From the NCBI GenBank assembly GCA_964585785.1, contig CAZPFL010000104.1, forward strand, positions 1 to 17,015: a DNA stretch of 17,015 nt, given 5' to 3'. Within the stretch, counting starts at the first letter, position 1. Every line of letters begins with the position of its first letter. Below, piece after piece: positions 7,951 through 14,466 of this stretch. The DNA is from WHUA01 sp964585785 (GTDB lineage: Bacteria; Pseudomonadota; Alphaproteobacteria; UBA8366). The notes beneath the pieces are model-generated. The model saw only the letters and a list, made by a program, of their open reading frames with translations. It was not told the origin of the DNA and searched no databases. Both the position numbers and the translations under genes were made by a program.

Positions 7951-7963
7951 TAGAATAATTCTA
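7951..7963. promoter_or_regulatory. Fur-superfamily (Irr/Fur-like) operator candidate upstream of dps
   Basis: TAGAATAATTCTA is a perfect 13-base palindrome just downstream of the predicted dps transcription start. It resembles the iron-control element bound by Irr in alphaproteobacteria (a TTTAGAA/TTCTAAA-type repeat). The adjoining ATTATCATTAT (7964-7974) resembles half a Fur box. The position suits repression of an iron-storage gene according to iron state; which regulator binds is inferred only. Confidence 0.5.
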
Positions 7964-7988
7964 ATTATCATTATGAAGGAGTTGCGCG

Positions 7989-8459
7989 ATGGATATCAAT
8001 ATCGGGATCAACCAGAAGGATCGGGAAGAGATCACGGCGGGTCTATCCCGTTTACTGGCGGACAGCTACACGCTCTACCTCAAGACCCACAATTACCATT
8101 GGAACGTCGAGGGGCCGATGTTCAACACGCTGCACCTGATGTTCGAGCAGCAGTACACGGAGCTGGCAACGGCGGTCGACACTATCGCCGAACGGATCCG
8201 CGCGCTCGGGGAGCCGGCGCCCGGCAGCTATGCGGCCTTTTCCAAGCTTTCCTCGATCGAGGAGGAGGACCGTGTGCCGGCCGCGGAAGCGATGATCGAG
8301 AACCTGGTCAAAGGACAGGAAGCCGTGGTCCGGACGGCGCGGTCGATCTTTCCGGCCGTCGACCGGGCGAATGACGAGCCGACCGCGGACCTGCTGACGC
8401 AGCGCATGCAGATCCATGAGAAGAACGCCTGGATGCTCCGCAGTATGCTCGTGAAATAG
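7989..8459 (+). CDS. dps: Dps-family DNA-protecting ferritin-like protein
   Basis: The 156-residue protein forms, in this family, a hollow dodecamer that oxidises and stores iron using H2O2 and protects DNA from Fenton damage in the cytoplasm. The family signature is plain: THNYHWNVEG (33-42), then LH49 and DTIAERIRALG (64-74). Ferroxidase residues matching E. coli H51, H63, D78 and E82 are H37, H49, D64 and E68. The N-terminus is short and not Lys-rich, so strong DNA binding by an N-terminal tail is less likely. AAGGAG sits 7 bases before ATG 7989. The gene is flanked by its own promoter and a large 3' hairpin, so it is probably monocistronic. Confidence 0.95.
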   Translation: MDINIGINQKDREEITAGLSRLLADSYTLYLKTHNYHWNVEGPMFNTLHLMFEQQYTELATAVDTIAERIRALGEPAPGSYAAFSKLSSIEEEDRVPAAEAMIENLVKGQEAVVRTARSIFPAVDRANDEPTADLLTQRMQIHEKNAWMLRSMLVK

Positions 8460-8464
8460 CCGTG

Positions 8465-8517
8465 GCGGCGGCCGATCGACCTGCCGGCGATTGTCGCCGG
8501 CCGATCGGCGCCGCCGC
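8465..8517 (+). terminator. Large hairpin after dps
   Basis: Six bases after the dps stop, three successive stems stack: 8465-8472 with 8510-8517, 8473-8478 with 8502-8507, and 8483-8490 with 8494-8501 around a TTG loop. That is 22 pairs, interrupted by small bulges. There is no strong T run (GCTTCCTTC follows), so it probably ends or stabilises the dps mRNA rather than being a classic terminator. Confidence 0.5.
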
Positions 8518-8628
8518 GCTTCCTTCTCCGTCTGCTCGCCGGTAACCGCCCCTCACATAAGCGTCATTTGGTTTGACGCCGCAGGGGACCGAAAATACCT
8601 GTAGAAAAAAGCAAACGGAGTATTCGCA

Positions 8629-9609
8629 ATGCTGCTGAGAGTGAAGAAGGGCTGGGCGCTGCCCGAGTCCCGGGCGACCGACGAAAGCGTCTTTCTGCAG
8701 CGCCGCCAGCTGGTAAAGGCGATGGGGCTCGGCACGCTTCTCGTCGCGGGCGGCGGCCTGCCGGGTCGCGCCCGCGCCGACACGCCCGCGGCCGACCCAT
8801 CGGCCGGCCTATACCCGGTCAAGCGGGACCCGAAATACAAGCTCGATCGCGCCCTCACCAAAGAAGACCTCGTGACGAGCTACAACAATTACTACGAGTT
8901 CGGCAGTCAGAAGGACATCAAGGACGCAGCGCAGGCGCTCAAGATCCGGCCCTGGACCGTGCGCTTCGACGGCATGGTCGAGAAGGAGATGTCGGTCGAT
9001 ATCGACACGCTGCTCAAGAAGATGCCGCTCGAGGAAAGACTCTATCGCCATCGCTGCGTCGAGACCTGGGCGATGGCCGTGCCATGGAGCGGATTTGCCT
9101 TCAAGGCCCTGGTCGATCTCGCCCGCCCGCTGTCTTCGGCAAAGTATGTCAAGATGGAAACCCTGGCCGACAAGAAGGTCATGCCGGGGCTGAAGGAGTT
9201 TTGGTATCCGTGGCCCTATACGGAAGGGCTTACGCTCGCGGAGGCGACCAACGATCTCGCCTTCCTGGCGACCGGGCTCTACGGCAAGCCGATCCCGCGC
9301 CAGGACGGCGCGCCGCTTCGTCTCGCGGTGCCGTGGAAGTACGGCTTCAAGTCGATCAAATCCATCGTGCGCTTCACCTTCACCGACAAACAGCCGGTCA
9401 GCTTCTGGGAGAAGCTGCAGCGGAACGAATACGGGTTCTGGGCGAACGTGAACCCCAAGGTGCCGCATCCTCGGTGGAGCCAGGCGACGGAAAAGCTGCT
9501 GGGCACGTCCGAGCGTATCCCGACGCAGATCTATAACGGCTACGGGGAATACGTGGCGCAGCTCTATACCGGGATGGAAAAGACCCTGGGCGACCGCTTG
9601 TTCCGCTAG
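8629..9609 (+). CDS. msrP: MsrP, periplasmic protein-methionine-sulfoxide reductase (Mo-cofactor subunit)
   Basis: The 326-residue protein belongs to the YedY/MsrP family, which reduces methionine sulfoxide in periplasmic proteins with a molybdopterin centre. The N-terminus carries a Tat signal: Q-R25-R26-Q-L-V-K, a hydrophobic stretch, and a likely cut after ARA (48-50). The molybdenum-ligand Cys is C143 in RHRCVETWAM. Further family motifs are WYPWPYTEGL and GAPLRLAVPWKYGFKSIKSI. Length matches the family (about 320-330). CGGAG sits 8 bases before ATG 8629, and a TTGACG -35-like hexamer lies at 8574-8579 with no clear -10. Its usual membrane partner, the haem protein MsrQ, is not in this window; the gene is followed by the candidate small RNA region. 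Confidence 0.95.
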   Translation: MLLRVKKGWALPESRATDESVFLQRRQLVKAMGLGTLLVAGGGLPGRARADTPAADPSAGLYPVKRDPKYKLDRALTKEDLVTSYNNYYEFGSQKDIKDAAQALKIRPWTVRFDGMVEKEMSVDIDTLLKKMPLEERLYRHRCVETWAMAVPWSGFAFKALVDLARPLSSAKYVKMETLADKKVMPGLKEFWYPWPYTEGLTLAEATNDLAFLATGLYGKPIPRQDGAPLRLAVPWKYGFKSIKSIVRFTFTDKQPVSFWEKLQRNEYGFWANVNPKVPHPRWSQATEKLLGTSERIPTQIYNGYGEYVAQLYTGMEKTLGDRLFR

Positions 9610-9645
9610 GCCGTCCGCCGCGCTCCTGGCCCGATCGGTTTGTGC

Positions 9646-9675
9646 AAAAGAAAAGCCGGGCCACGAAGGCCCGGC
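9646..9675 (-). terminator. Rho-independent terminator, minus strand
   Basis: GCCGGGCC (9655-9662) pairs with GGCCCGGC (9668-9675) around ACGAA. On the minus strand the stem is followed directly by TTTTCTTTT (9654 down to 9646). On the plus strand no T run follows, so the direction is clear. It ends either the candidate small RNA or read-through from the LysR gene. Confidence 0.8.
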
Positions 9676-9814
9676 TAAGTAAAACAGGGAGGCTTCACGT
9701 CTGGGAGACGTCTAAGCCCAGGTCTCCCTGATGCGGACATGCCGCAGTGCGGGAGACCGGTAGATCTGTCGCGGCATTGCAACAATCTGTTTTTATCAAT
9801 AGCCGCTCGCTCCA
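9646..9814 (-). ncRNA. Candidate small RNA with three hairpins
   Basis: The gene-free stretch 9610-9924 holds an ordered fold that makes sense on the minus strand. Hairpin 1 pairs GGTCTCCC 9721-9728 with 9751-9758, and internally TGCGG 9732-9736 with CCGCA 9742-9746. Hairpin 2 pairs 9691-9695 with 9714-9718 and 9697-9702 with 9706-9711. A single-stranded linker follows (minus strand TCCCTGTTTTACTTA, 9676-9690), and then an intrinsic terminator. This hairpins, unpaired linker, terminator, U-tail order is typical of trans-acting small RNAs. A weak promoter (ATGACT-16-CATAGT on the minus strand, the -10 at 9821-9826) would start it near 9814. It could instead be the 3' untranslated end of the LysR transcript. 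No known RNA family was recognised. Confidence 0.45.
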
Positions 9815-9816
9815 CG

Positions 9817-9849
9817 CATGACTATGACTAAAACTTCATCTCAGTCATG
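9817..9849. repeat. Inverted repeat CATGACT-19-AGTCATG
   Basis: Exact 7-base arms at 9817-9823 and 9843-9849 lie between the LysR stop and the candidate small RNA, overlapping its proposed promoter. The ATGACT motif recurs at 9825. It may be an operator; no regulator is suggested by the sequence. Confidence 0.3.
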
Positions 9850-9924
9850 TGGATTGTGCATGCCTTTGCGGCGACGCCGAACCGCGGTATTTGGGGGTAT
9901 CCAACGCGGCCCCGAGGGGGTGGC

Positions 9925-10815
9925 TCAGAAATTGTGCTCGGCGACCTTGCGCAGCAGGAAGTCGCGGAACACGCCGATACGCTTCGAATGCCGCAACTCT
10001 TCCGGATAGACGAAATAGGCGCGAAACGAGGGGCCGTTGATATCCGGCAGCACGCGCCGCAGGTTGGTCCCGTCCGGGATGGCATAGTCCGGAAGCCCGG
10101 CGAGGCCGAGGCCGCTGCGGCAGGCCCGGTAGATGCCGTAGATGTTGTTGACCTTGAGCACGGGCCGGCGGCGGCTGTCCGGACGGGCGCCGAGATTGAG
10201 GATCCAGTTGACCTCGGGAACGGGGGCGGGCCATTCCTGCCCGTAGACCAGCAGACGATGGTTGTCGAGATCCTCCGGCCGCTCCGGCACGCCGTAGCGC
10301 TCGAGGTATTCCTCGGCGCCGTAGACATGCGTATGCACGGTCAGCAGCGGCCGCTGGATAAGGTCGGGCTGCCGCGGCGACTGCAGCCGCACCGCGATAT
10401 CGGCTTCGCGCATACTGAGGTCGAGCTCGGTGTCGGTCAGGATCAAGGTGACGTCGACTTCCGGATAGAGCTCGATGAACTCCTTGATGCGCGACGTCAG
10501 CCAAAGCGAGCCGAGGCCGATCGTCGTGGTGATCTTGAGTGGGCCGGACGGCCGCTCCTTGCTCTCGGAAAGCTGCGCCTCGGCCATGGCGAGCTTGTGG
10601 TAGACCTCGTGCGTGGTTTGGTAGAGCATCTCGCCCTGCTCGGTCAGAATCAGGCCGCGCGCATGACGATGGAACAACGTCGTATCGAGGCTTTCCTCAA
10701 GCGCGCTGATCTGGCGGCTGACGGCGGACTGGCTCAGATTCAGCAGCTCGCCCGCATGCGTAAAGCTGCCGGCTTCCGCCACCGCATGGAAGACGCGTAA
10801 CTTGTCCCAATCCAT
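9925..10815 (-). CDS. LysR-family transcriptional regulator
   Basis: The 296-residue protein has an N-terminal winged helix-turn-helix (about 3-62; GSFTHAGELLNLSQSAVSRQISALE with LFHRHARGLILTEQG) followed by a periplasmic-binding-protein-like effector domain from about 90. These proteins act as tetramers binding promoter DNA and sensing a small molecule. The start ATG at 10815 overlaps the TGA of the upstream 638-residue protein by one base (TGATG), so translation is probably coupled. Most LysR regulators are transcribed divergently from their target; being last in an operon is less common and suggests autoregulation with the two genes before it. The effector is unknown. Confidence 0.93.
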   Translation of the reverse strand: MDWDKLRVFHAVAEAGSFTHAGELLNLSQSAVSRQISALEESLDTTLFHRHARGLILTEQGEMLYQTTHEVYHKLAMAEAQLSESKERPSGPLKITTTIGLGSLWLTSRIKEFIELYPEVDVTLILTDTELDLSMREADIAVRLQSPRQPDLIQRPLLTVHTHVYGAEEYLERYGVPERPEDLDNHRLLVYGQEWPAPVPEVNWILNLGARPDSRRRPVLKVNNIYGIYRACRSGLGLAGLPDYAIPDGTNLRRVLPDINGPSFRAYFVYPEELRHSKRIGVFRDFLLRKVAEHNF

Positions 10816-12731
10816 CAGAACCCGAACATGTGATCGAGGCTGAAGCTCGCCGCACCGTTGAGCAGCCCGTGGTAGCCGAAGAGCCGGCAGGTCAGGTCGC
10901 GAATGATGACGTAGGCGCCGGCGCCCGCGCGCGCCCGCTCGCTGGCGTCGAAGGTCTCCGTATAGCGGAAGTGTAACGACCCGCCGCAGGGAATGGCGAC
11001 CGTCCGCGCGGCGATCTCCTTGCCGTCGCCGTCATGCAGCAGAAGGTGCGTGTCGCTGTGCGCGTGCCAGGGCGTGGACGCAGGATAGATGAGATGGCAG
11101 AGGGTTTCGAGCGGCGCGGGACCGAGACGCAGGAAGAGCCGCGTGCTGAGGCCCGGCGCCGCACCGGAATAGGATTGCGGTTCGCTCCGGTAAGTGAGCA
11201 CCGTGTTGAACACGTGTGCGCCGAAGCTGGTCTCCGCCGTGTGGCCCGAGACTCGGTCCTCGTAGCGGAACAGCCCGTGCAGCCAGCCGTCCGCCTCGCC
11301 GCCCTCGGCGAAATCGTAGACCAGCTCCATGTGGCCATAGCCGCCGGCCAGGCCGCTTTCGGCTTTGCCGTTCAGGAGCGCGTCGGCATCCAGCGTCTGC
11401 GCGTGATCCCGCGGCAAGCAGCCGAAACGATGCCGGGCGACTTCTTTGCCCGCGCTGTCATAGGCGATGGCCGCGAGCGGAAGCGTGCGCTGCGCCGTCG
11501 ACATCGGCGTCGGCAGCGCAATGCTGCGGAAGCGCGCGACCGGCAGGATCGGCGCCGGCAGGATGTAGGACTTGCCGAGCAGATTGCCCAGCTCCGGGAT
11601 CTGCGGGTCCGGCTTGAGATCGGCGCGCTCCACATTCGCATGCGCGATGCGCCGGCGTCCGTTGCGGCGGATCACCTCGTAGCGCGGCCGGACGAAATGC
11701 TTTCCGGCCTCGATCTCGATCTGCTCGGGCCAGGCGAGGTCGGGAAGCAGGCTCGCCACGTCGAGCGCGTAGGTCCCGAAAGGCGCGATCTCGCGGTCGA
11801 GCCAGGCGGACTCGCTGCTGCCCATCCGGTTGAGGCCGACGGCGCCGCCGGGGATCGGACAGGGGTGGCTGTTCTGCACCCAGAGGATCACCTGTTCGTC
11901 GGCGTCGGGCGCGGGTAACCCGCCATAGAGATTCGACGGCCACGCATTTGCGTCGTGGGTACAGGACAGCTCGGTCGCCTCGTCGCCATAGGTGTCGAGC
12001 GCGTATTTAACGATATCGTGCCCGGCCACGTTGACGGCGTGGAGAAAGAGCTGCCCGGTGAATTCGCCGAGGCCAAAGCGCCGCCGAACCTCGGCGCTGT
12101 CGACGACAATGGAGCCGATGCTTGGCGTCAGCGGCTCCTGCCAGTGGGCGAGCTCGTGCCCGTCTTCGCCCATCAAGGAGAACCAGATCGCCGTGTTCTG
12201 CGCGCCGTATCCTGCCCAGTAGTTCGCGGTCACCAGGCGCGTATGCCGGCCCGCGCCATCGCGAAAGAAGGCGAAGTTGGTCGCGAAGTTCAGCGGGTCC
12301 AGATAACGCCGCCGGTTCGTCAGCATGACGTCGTCGAGCCGCATCGCGTCAAGGCTGAATACCCGCATGCCCGCGGGGAGCAGATGGCGGATATGATGTT
12401 CCAGGCGCTCAGAATCGAAGGCCATGATGAACAACGCCTTCGCGCCCGTCGCCGCAAGATCCGTGATCGGCGCCGCGGAATGGCCGAGTACGGGCTTGCC
12501 GATCTTGACGATATCCTGAACGAAGGTGTCTGCGATGGGCAGCGCGGAGCAGTCGTGCAGCGCCGCAAAGGCATCGGCCATGCCGTGTGGGTCGTAAATC
12601 GCGACGGGACCGGCGGCGGCAACGTCGGCGATCAGCTCCCGCGCGCGCGCCGCGGCCATCGGATGGCCGACGGCCTTGAAGAAGCTAACGCCGCCGGTGA
12701 CGTTGCTGAAGGTCTCGATCGCAATGCTCAT
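10815..12731 (-). CDS. Unrecognised 638-residue protein, operon partner of a 2OG oxygenase
   Basis: I do not recognise this family. No signal peptide or membrane segment is visible, so it is probably cytoplasmic. Residues 1-140 alternate short hydrophobic strands with helices (VAIYDPHG, ALFIMAFDS, GMRVFSLDA), suggesting a Rossmann-like domain. From about 145 the pattern turns beta-rich: TRLVTANYWAGYGAQNTAIW (165-184), GQLFLHAVNVAGHDIVKYAL (226-245), and strands ending RPRYEVIRRNGRRRIAHANVER (348-369). A similar beta-rich half runs from 390 to the end (LHDGDGKEIAARTV; YVIIRDLTCRLFGYHGLL). Repeated beta-sandwich modules are possible. Start ATG 12731 overlaps the oxygenase stop by four bases (ATGA); an in-frame extension back to 13160 only reads through the oxygenase gene. 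Its tight coupling to an oxygenase and a regulator suggests a shared pathway. Confidence 0.8.
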   Translation of the reverse strand: MSIAIETFSNVTGGVSFFKAVGHPMAAARARELIADVAAAGPVAIYDPHGMADAFAALHDCSALPIADTFVQDIVKIGKPVLGHSAAPITDLAATGAKALFIMAFDSERLEHHIRHLLPAGMRVFSLDAMRLDDVMLTNRRRYLDPLNFATNFAFFRDGAGRHTRLVTANYWAGYGAQNTAIWFSLMGEDGHELAHWQEPLTPSIGSIVVDSAEVRRRFGLGEFTGQLFLHAVNVAGHDIVKYALDTYGDEATELSCTHDANAWPSNLYGGLPAPDADEQVILWVQNSHPCPIPGGAVGLNRMGSSESAWLDREIAPFGTYALDVASLLPDLAWPEQIEIEAGKHFVRPRYEVIRRNGRRRIAHANVERADLKPDPQIPELGNLLGKSYILPAPILPVARFRSIALPTPMSTAQRTLPLAAIAYDSAGKEVARHRFGCLPRDHAQTLDADALLNGKAESGLAGGYGHMELVYDFAEGGEADGWLHGLFRYEDRVSGHTAETSFGAHVFNTVLTYRSEPQSYSGAAPGLSTRLFLRLGPAPLETLCHLIYPASTPWHAHSDTHLLLHDGDGKEIAARTVAIPCGGSLHFRYTETFDASERARAGAGAYVIIRDLTCRLFGYHGLLNGAASFSLDHMFGF

Positions 12732-13342
12732 CCGAAGCTCGCCTTCTTGAAGAAAGCGGAGACGCGATGGCGGAACTGTTCCTTGCGCAGATAGGCCGTG
12801 TCGCGCACCCAGTTGAGCTGCAGCGTCCGGCGCTGTCCTTCGAACGGCTTGTGTCCGTGCCAGGCGTTCTCGCTGCACCGGAAAGCCAGCATGGTGCCCG
12901 CCTCGGGCGGCACCTCGACCGCGAAATTCTCGATATCGTCGGGCGAGCGCAGGAGCCGAAGCCGCCCGCCCGGCTCGGCCCATCCATCGTTGATATAGAG
13001 CAGCACGGTGACGAGCTTGCCCGAGGAGTCGATGTGGATCTTGCCGTCGGTCGGCCGGCATTGGCCCCGGACGGTGATCATGGTCGGGTAGTCGGTCAGC
13101 GGAAGGTCGAATTTTTCCCCGAGCGCCGCGCTCATGGCGTCCCCTTGAACCGCCTCGCATAGCTGTTGAAAAGCAGGCCCCACCCGTAGCGCCGATAGCG
13201 GGTAGCTGCCCGGTCCGACTTTCGCCGGAAAGTCTCGGCCGATAGCCGCCAGGGACTCGGCGGTAATGAAGCGCGGTACGATCAGGTGATCGAAAGGCTC
13301 GCGCTGCAGCGCCGCGCCACGGAGGGCGTCGAGGTCAAGCAT
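12728..13342 (-). CDS. 2OG-Fe(II) oxygenase, prolyl-4-hydroxylase-like
   Basis: The 204-residue protein has the iron-binding HxD at H103-I-D105 (KIHIDSSGKLVTVLLYIND), the strand WAEPGGRLRLL (121-131) typical of prolyl-4-hydroxylase-like folds, and the distal H162 in NAWHGHKPF, with R171/R172 nine to ten residues on as the likely 2-oxoglutarate ligand. It should hydroxylate a protein side chain or small molecule using O2 and 2-oxoglutarate. ATG 13342 (MLDLDALRGAALQREPFDHLIVP) is preferred over the in-frame ATG 13381 because AGGAAG lies 12 bases upstream, the upstream ATG has no ribosome-binding site, and it falls in a likely -10 box. The gene overlaps the next by four bases. The unrecognised neighbour protein or its product may be the substrate; this is inference. 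Confidence 0.87.
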   Translation of the reverse strand: MLDLDALRGAALQREPFDHLIVPRFITAESLAAIGRDFPAKVGPGSYPLSALRVGPAFQQLCEAVQGDAMSAALGEKFDLPLTDYPTMITVRGQCRPTDGKIHIDSSGKLVTVLLYINDGWAEPGGRLRLLRSPDDIENFAVEVPPEAGTMLAFRCSENAWHGHKPFEGQRRTLQLNWVRDTAYLRKEQFRHRVSAFFKKASFG

Positions 13343-13378
13343 CGGATTCCGTAACTTCCTGCGGTTGCCGGCAGAGAT

Positions 13379-13407
13379 CATATACGGAAAGGCGACCCAT
13401 ACGGCAA
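13379..13407 (-). promoter_or_regulatory. Promoter of the oxygenase/638-aa/LysR operon
   Basis: On the minus strand TTGCCG (13407-13402) is followed after 17 bases by TATATG (13384-13379), extended as TATATGATC. It lies in the 93-base gap between the ELM1 gene and the oxygenase start and would give a leader of about 30 bases. It argues that the three overlapping genes have their own transcript. Confidence 0.5.
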
Positions 13408-13435
13408 TGCGGCAATGACGTGGCGTGCCCCGGCC

Positions 13436-14401
13436 TCAGCCATCCAGCCCCATCCGGCGGCGTATCTCGGCGGCGGCGCGGGCGGTGTCGTCGAGCGGCT
13501 CGTAGGACCAATTTTCCAGACGCCCCTCGAACTGTCGCGCGATCCCGGCCTCGATAAGCTGACCGTGGAAATCGGCGAACTTGCTGCTGCCGCGCCCGGG
13601 GAGGTCGGCGATATAGACGGGCTTTCCCGTCGCGCAGGCTTCGGAGATCATGTTAACCGAATCACAGGTCACAACGACGGCATCCGCCAGGGCAAGGTAG
13701 CCGAGATAGGGGTTCTCGCCGGCGCCGTTCCAGATTTCTGCCGCGACATCGGCGAGCGCCGCGCGGAGACGCGTTTCGACCGCCGCGTCCGTCCGCCGCG
13801 ACAGCGTGATCAGGAGGCCGGCACCGTGTTCTTCCGCCAGCCGCTTGAGGCCGGCGATGATCCAGTCGGCGGTCGTCTCGGTAAGGGTATAGACGCTGTT
13901 GCTGCCGCCGATCAGGACCGCGATCAGCGGTCGCTTGACGTCTCGGTAGGCCGGGCCAAAGCGCGCCGCCGCCGCCGCCAGCTTGGCGCGGGTAACGCCA
14001 TGCAGGGACCCGGTTATCTGAAGGACGTTGGGTCCTTTCAGGCTGTCATGGGCCGGCGCAATGACGAGGTCGAAGCGCGCCGGATCAATTCGCGGGTGCT
14101 GCACATGCACGACGAAAGGGCGGCCCCGGTGATGCCGCTTCAGCCAGAGCGCGGGGCCGACCGCATGCCGGCCGCAACTTATCAGCAGGTCCGGCGGCGC
14201 GCCGTCGACGGGGTCGCTGCCGGGACCGATGCCCGACGCGCCGGCGGGCCAGAGCCCCGCCGGGAGCCATTTCCAGGGCGCCCCCGGACGAATCGTCTTC
14301 GCGACGGTGGTGAAGCCGACCGCTTCGGCGAGCCCCATGGCCTGATTGACCATCCCGAGCTTGCCGTCGGTGATCACCCATGTCGTGGCGCTGTCGGTCA
14401 T
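13436..14401 (-). CDS. ELM1-family protein (mitochondrial-fission ELM1 homologue, GT-B-like)
   Basis: The 321-residue protein matches the bacterial relatives of plant ELM1. Family marks are WVITDGKLGMVNQAMGLAEAVG (8-29), SCGRHAVGPALWLKR (75-89), VVHVQHPRIDP (97-107), IGGSNSVYTLT (164-174), GENPYLGYLALAD (228-240) and VTCDSVNMISEACATGKPVY (244-263). The last motifs resemble the nucleotide-sugar-binding half of GT-B glycosyltransferases. Plant ELM1 helps mitochondrial division by recruiting a dynamin relative, but the bacterial role is unknown; a glycosyltransferase at the envelope is a reasonable guess. An in-frame TGA two codons upstream fixes ATG 14401 as the earliest start; the ribosome-binding site is weak. 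The gene is divergent from the Lrp gene and lies 93 bases upstream of the oxygenase. Confidence 0.87.
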   Translation of the reverse strand: MTDSATTWVITDGKLGMVNQAMGLAEAVGFTTVAKTIRPGAPWKWLPAGLWPAGASGIGPGSDPVDGAPPDLLISCGRHAVGPALWLKRHHRGRPFVVHVQHPRIDPARFDLVIAPAHDSLKGPNVLQITGSLHGVTRAKLAAAAARFGPAYRDVKRPLIAVLIGGSNSVYTLTETTADWIIAGLKRLAEEHGAGLLITLSRRTDAAVETRLRAALADVAAEIWNGAGENPYLGYLALADAVVVTCDSVNMISEACATGKPVYIADLPGRGSSKFADFHGQLIEAGIARQFEGRLENWSYEPLDDTARAAAEIRRRMGLDG

Positions 14402-14466
14402 CGGTCACGCCATCCGGGGCCATACCCTCCGGGGTCACACCACCCGGCCGGCCGGAGACGGAAATT

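Noticed and set aside
9818..10040. Short plus-strand frames near the LysR gene end
   Set aside because: They lie largely antisense to LysR or within the hairpin region and show no ribosome-binding site or recognisable sequence.
12732..13160. N-terminal extension of the 638-residue protein back to 13160
   Set aside because: It reads through the oxygenase gene in another frame and gives low-complexity Arg-rich sequence; ATG 12731 with an ATGA overlap is the natural start.
13343..13381. Upstream start (ATG 13381) for the 2OG oxygenase
   Set aside because: It lacks a ribosome-binding site and falls inside the likely -10 element at 13379-13384.
13402..13416. Tandem CGGCAATG direct repeat
   Set aside because: Only two short copies; better explained as part of the -35 region of the oxygenase promoter than as a repeat element.
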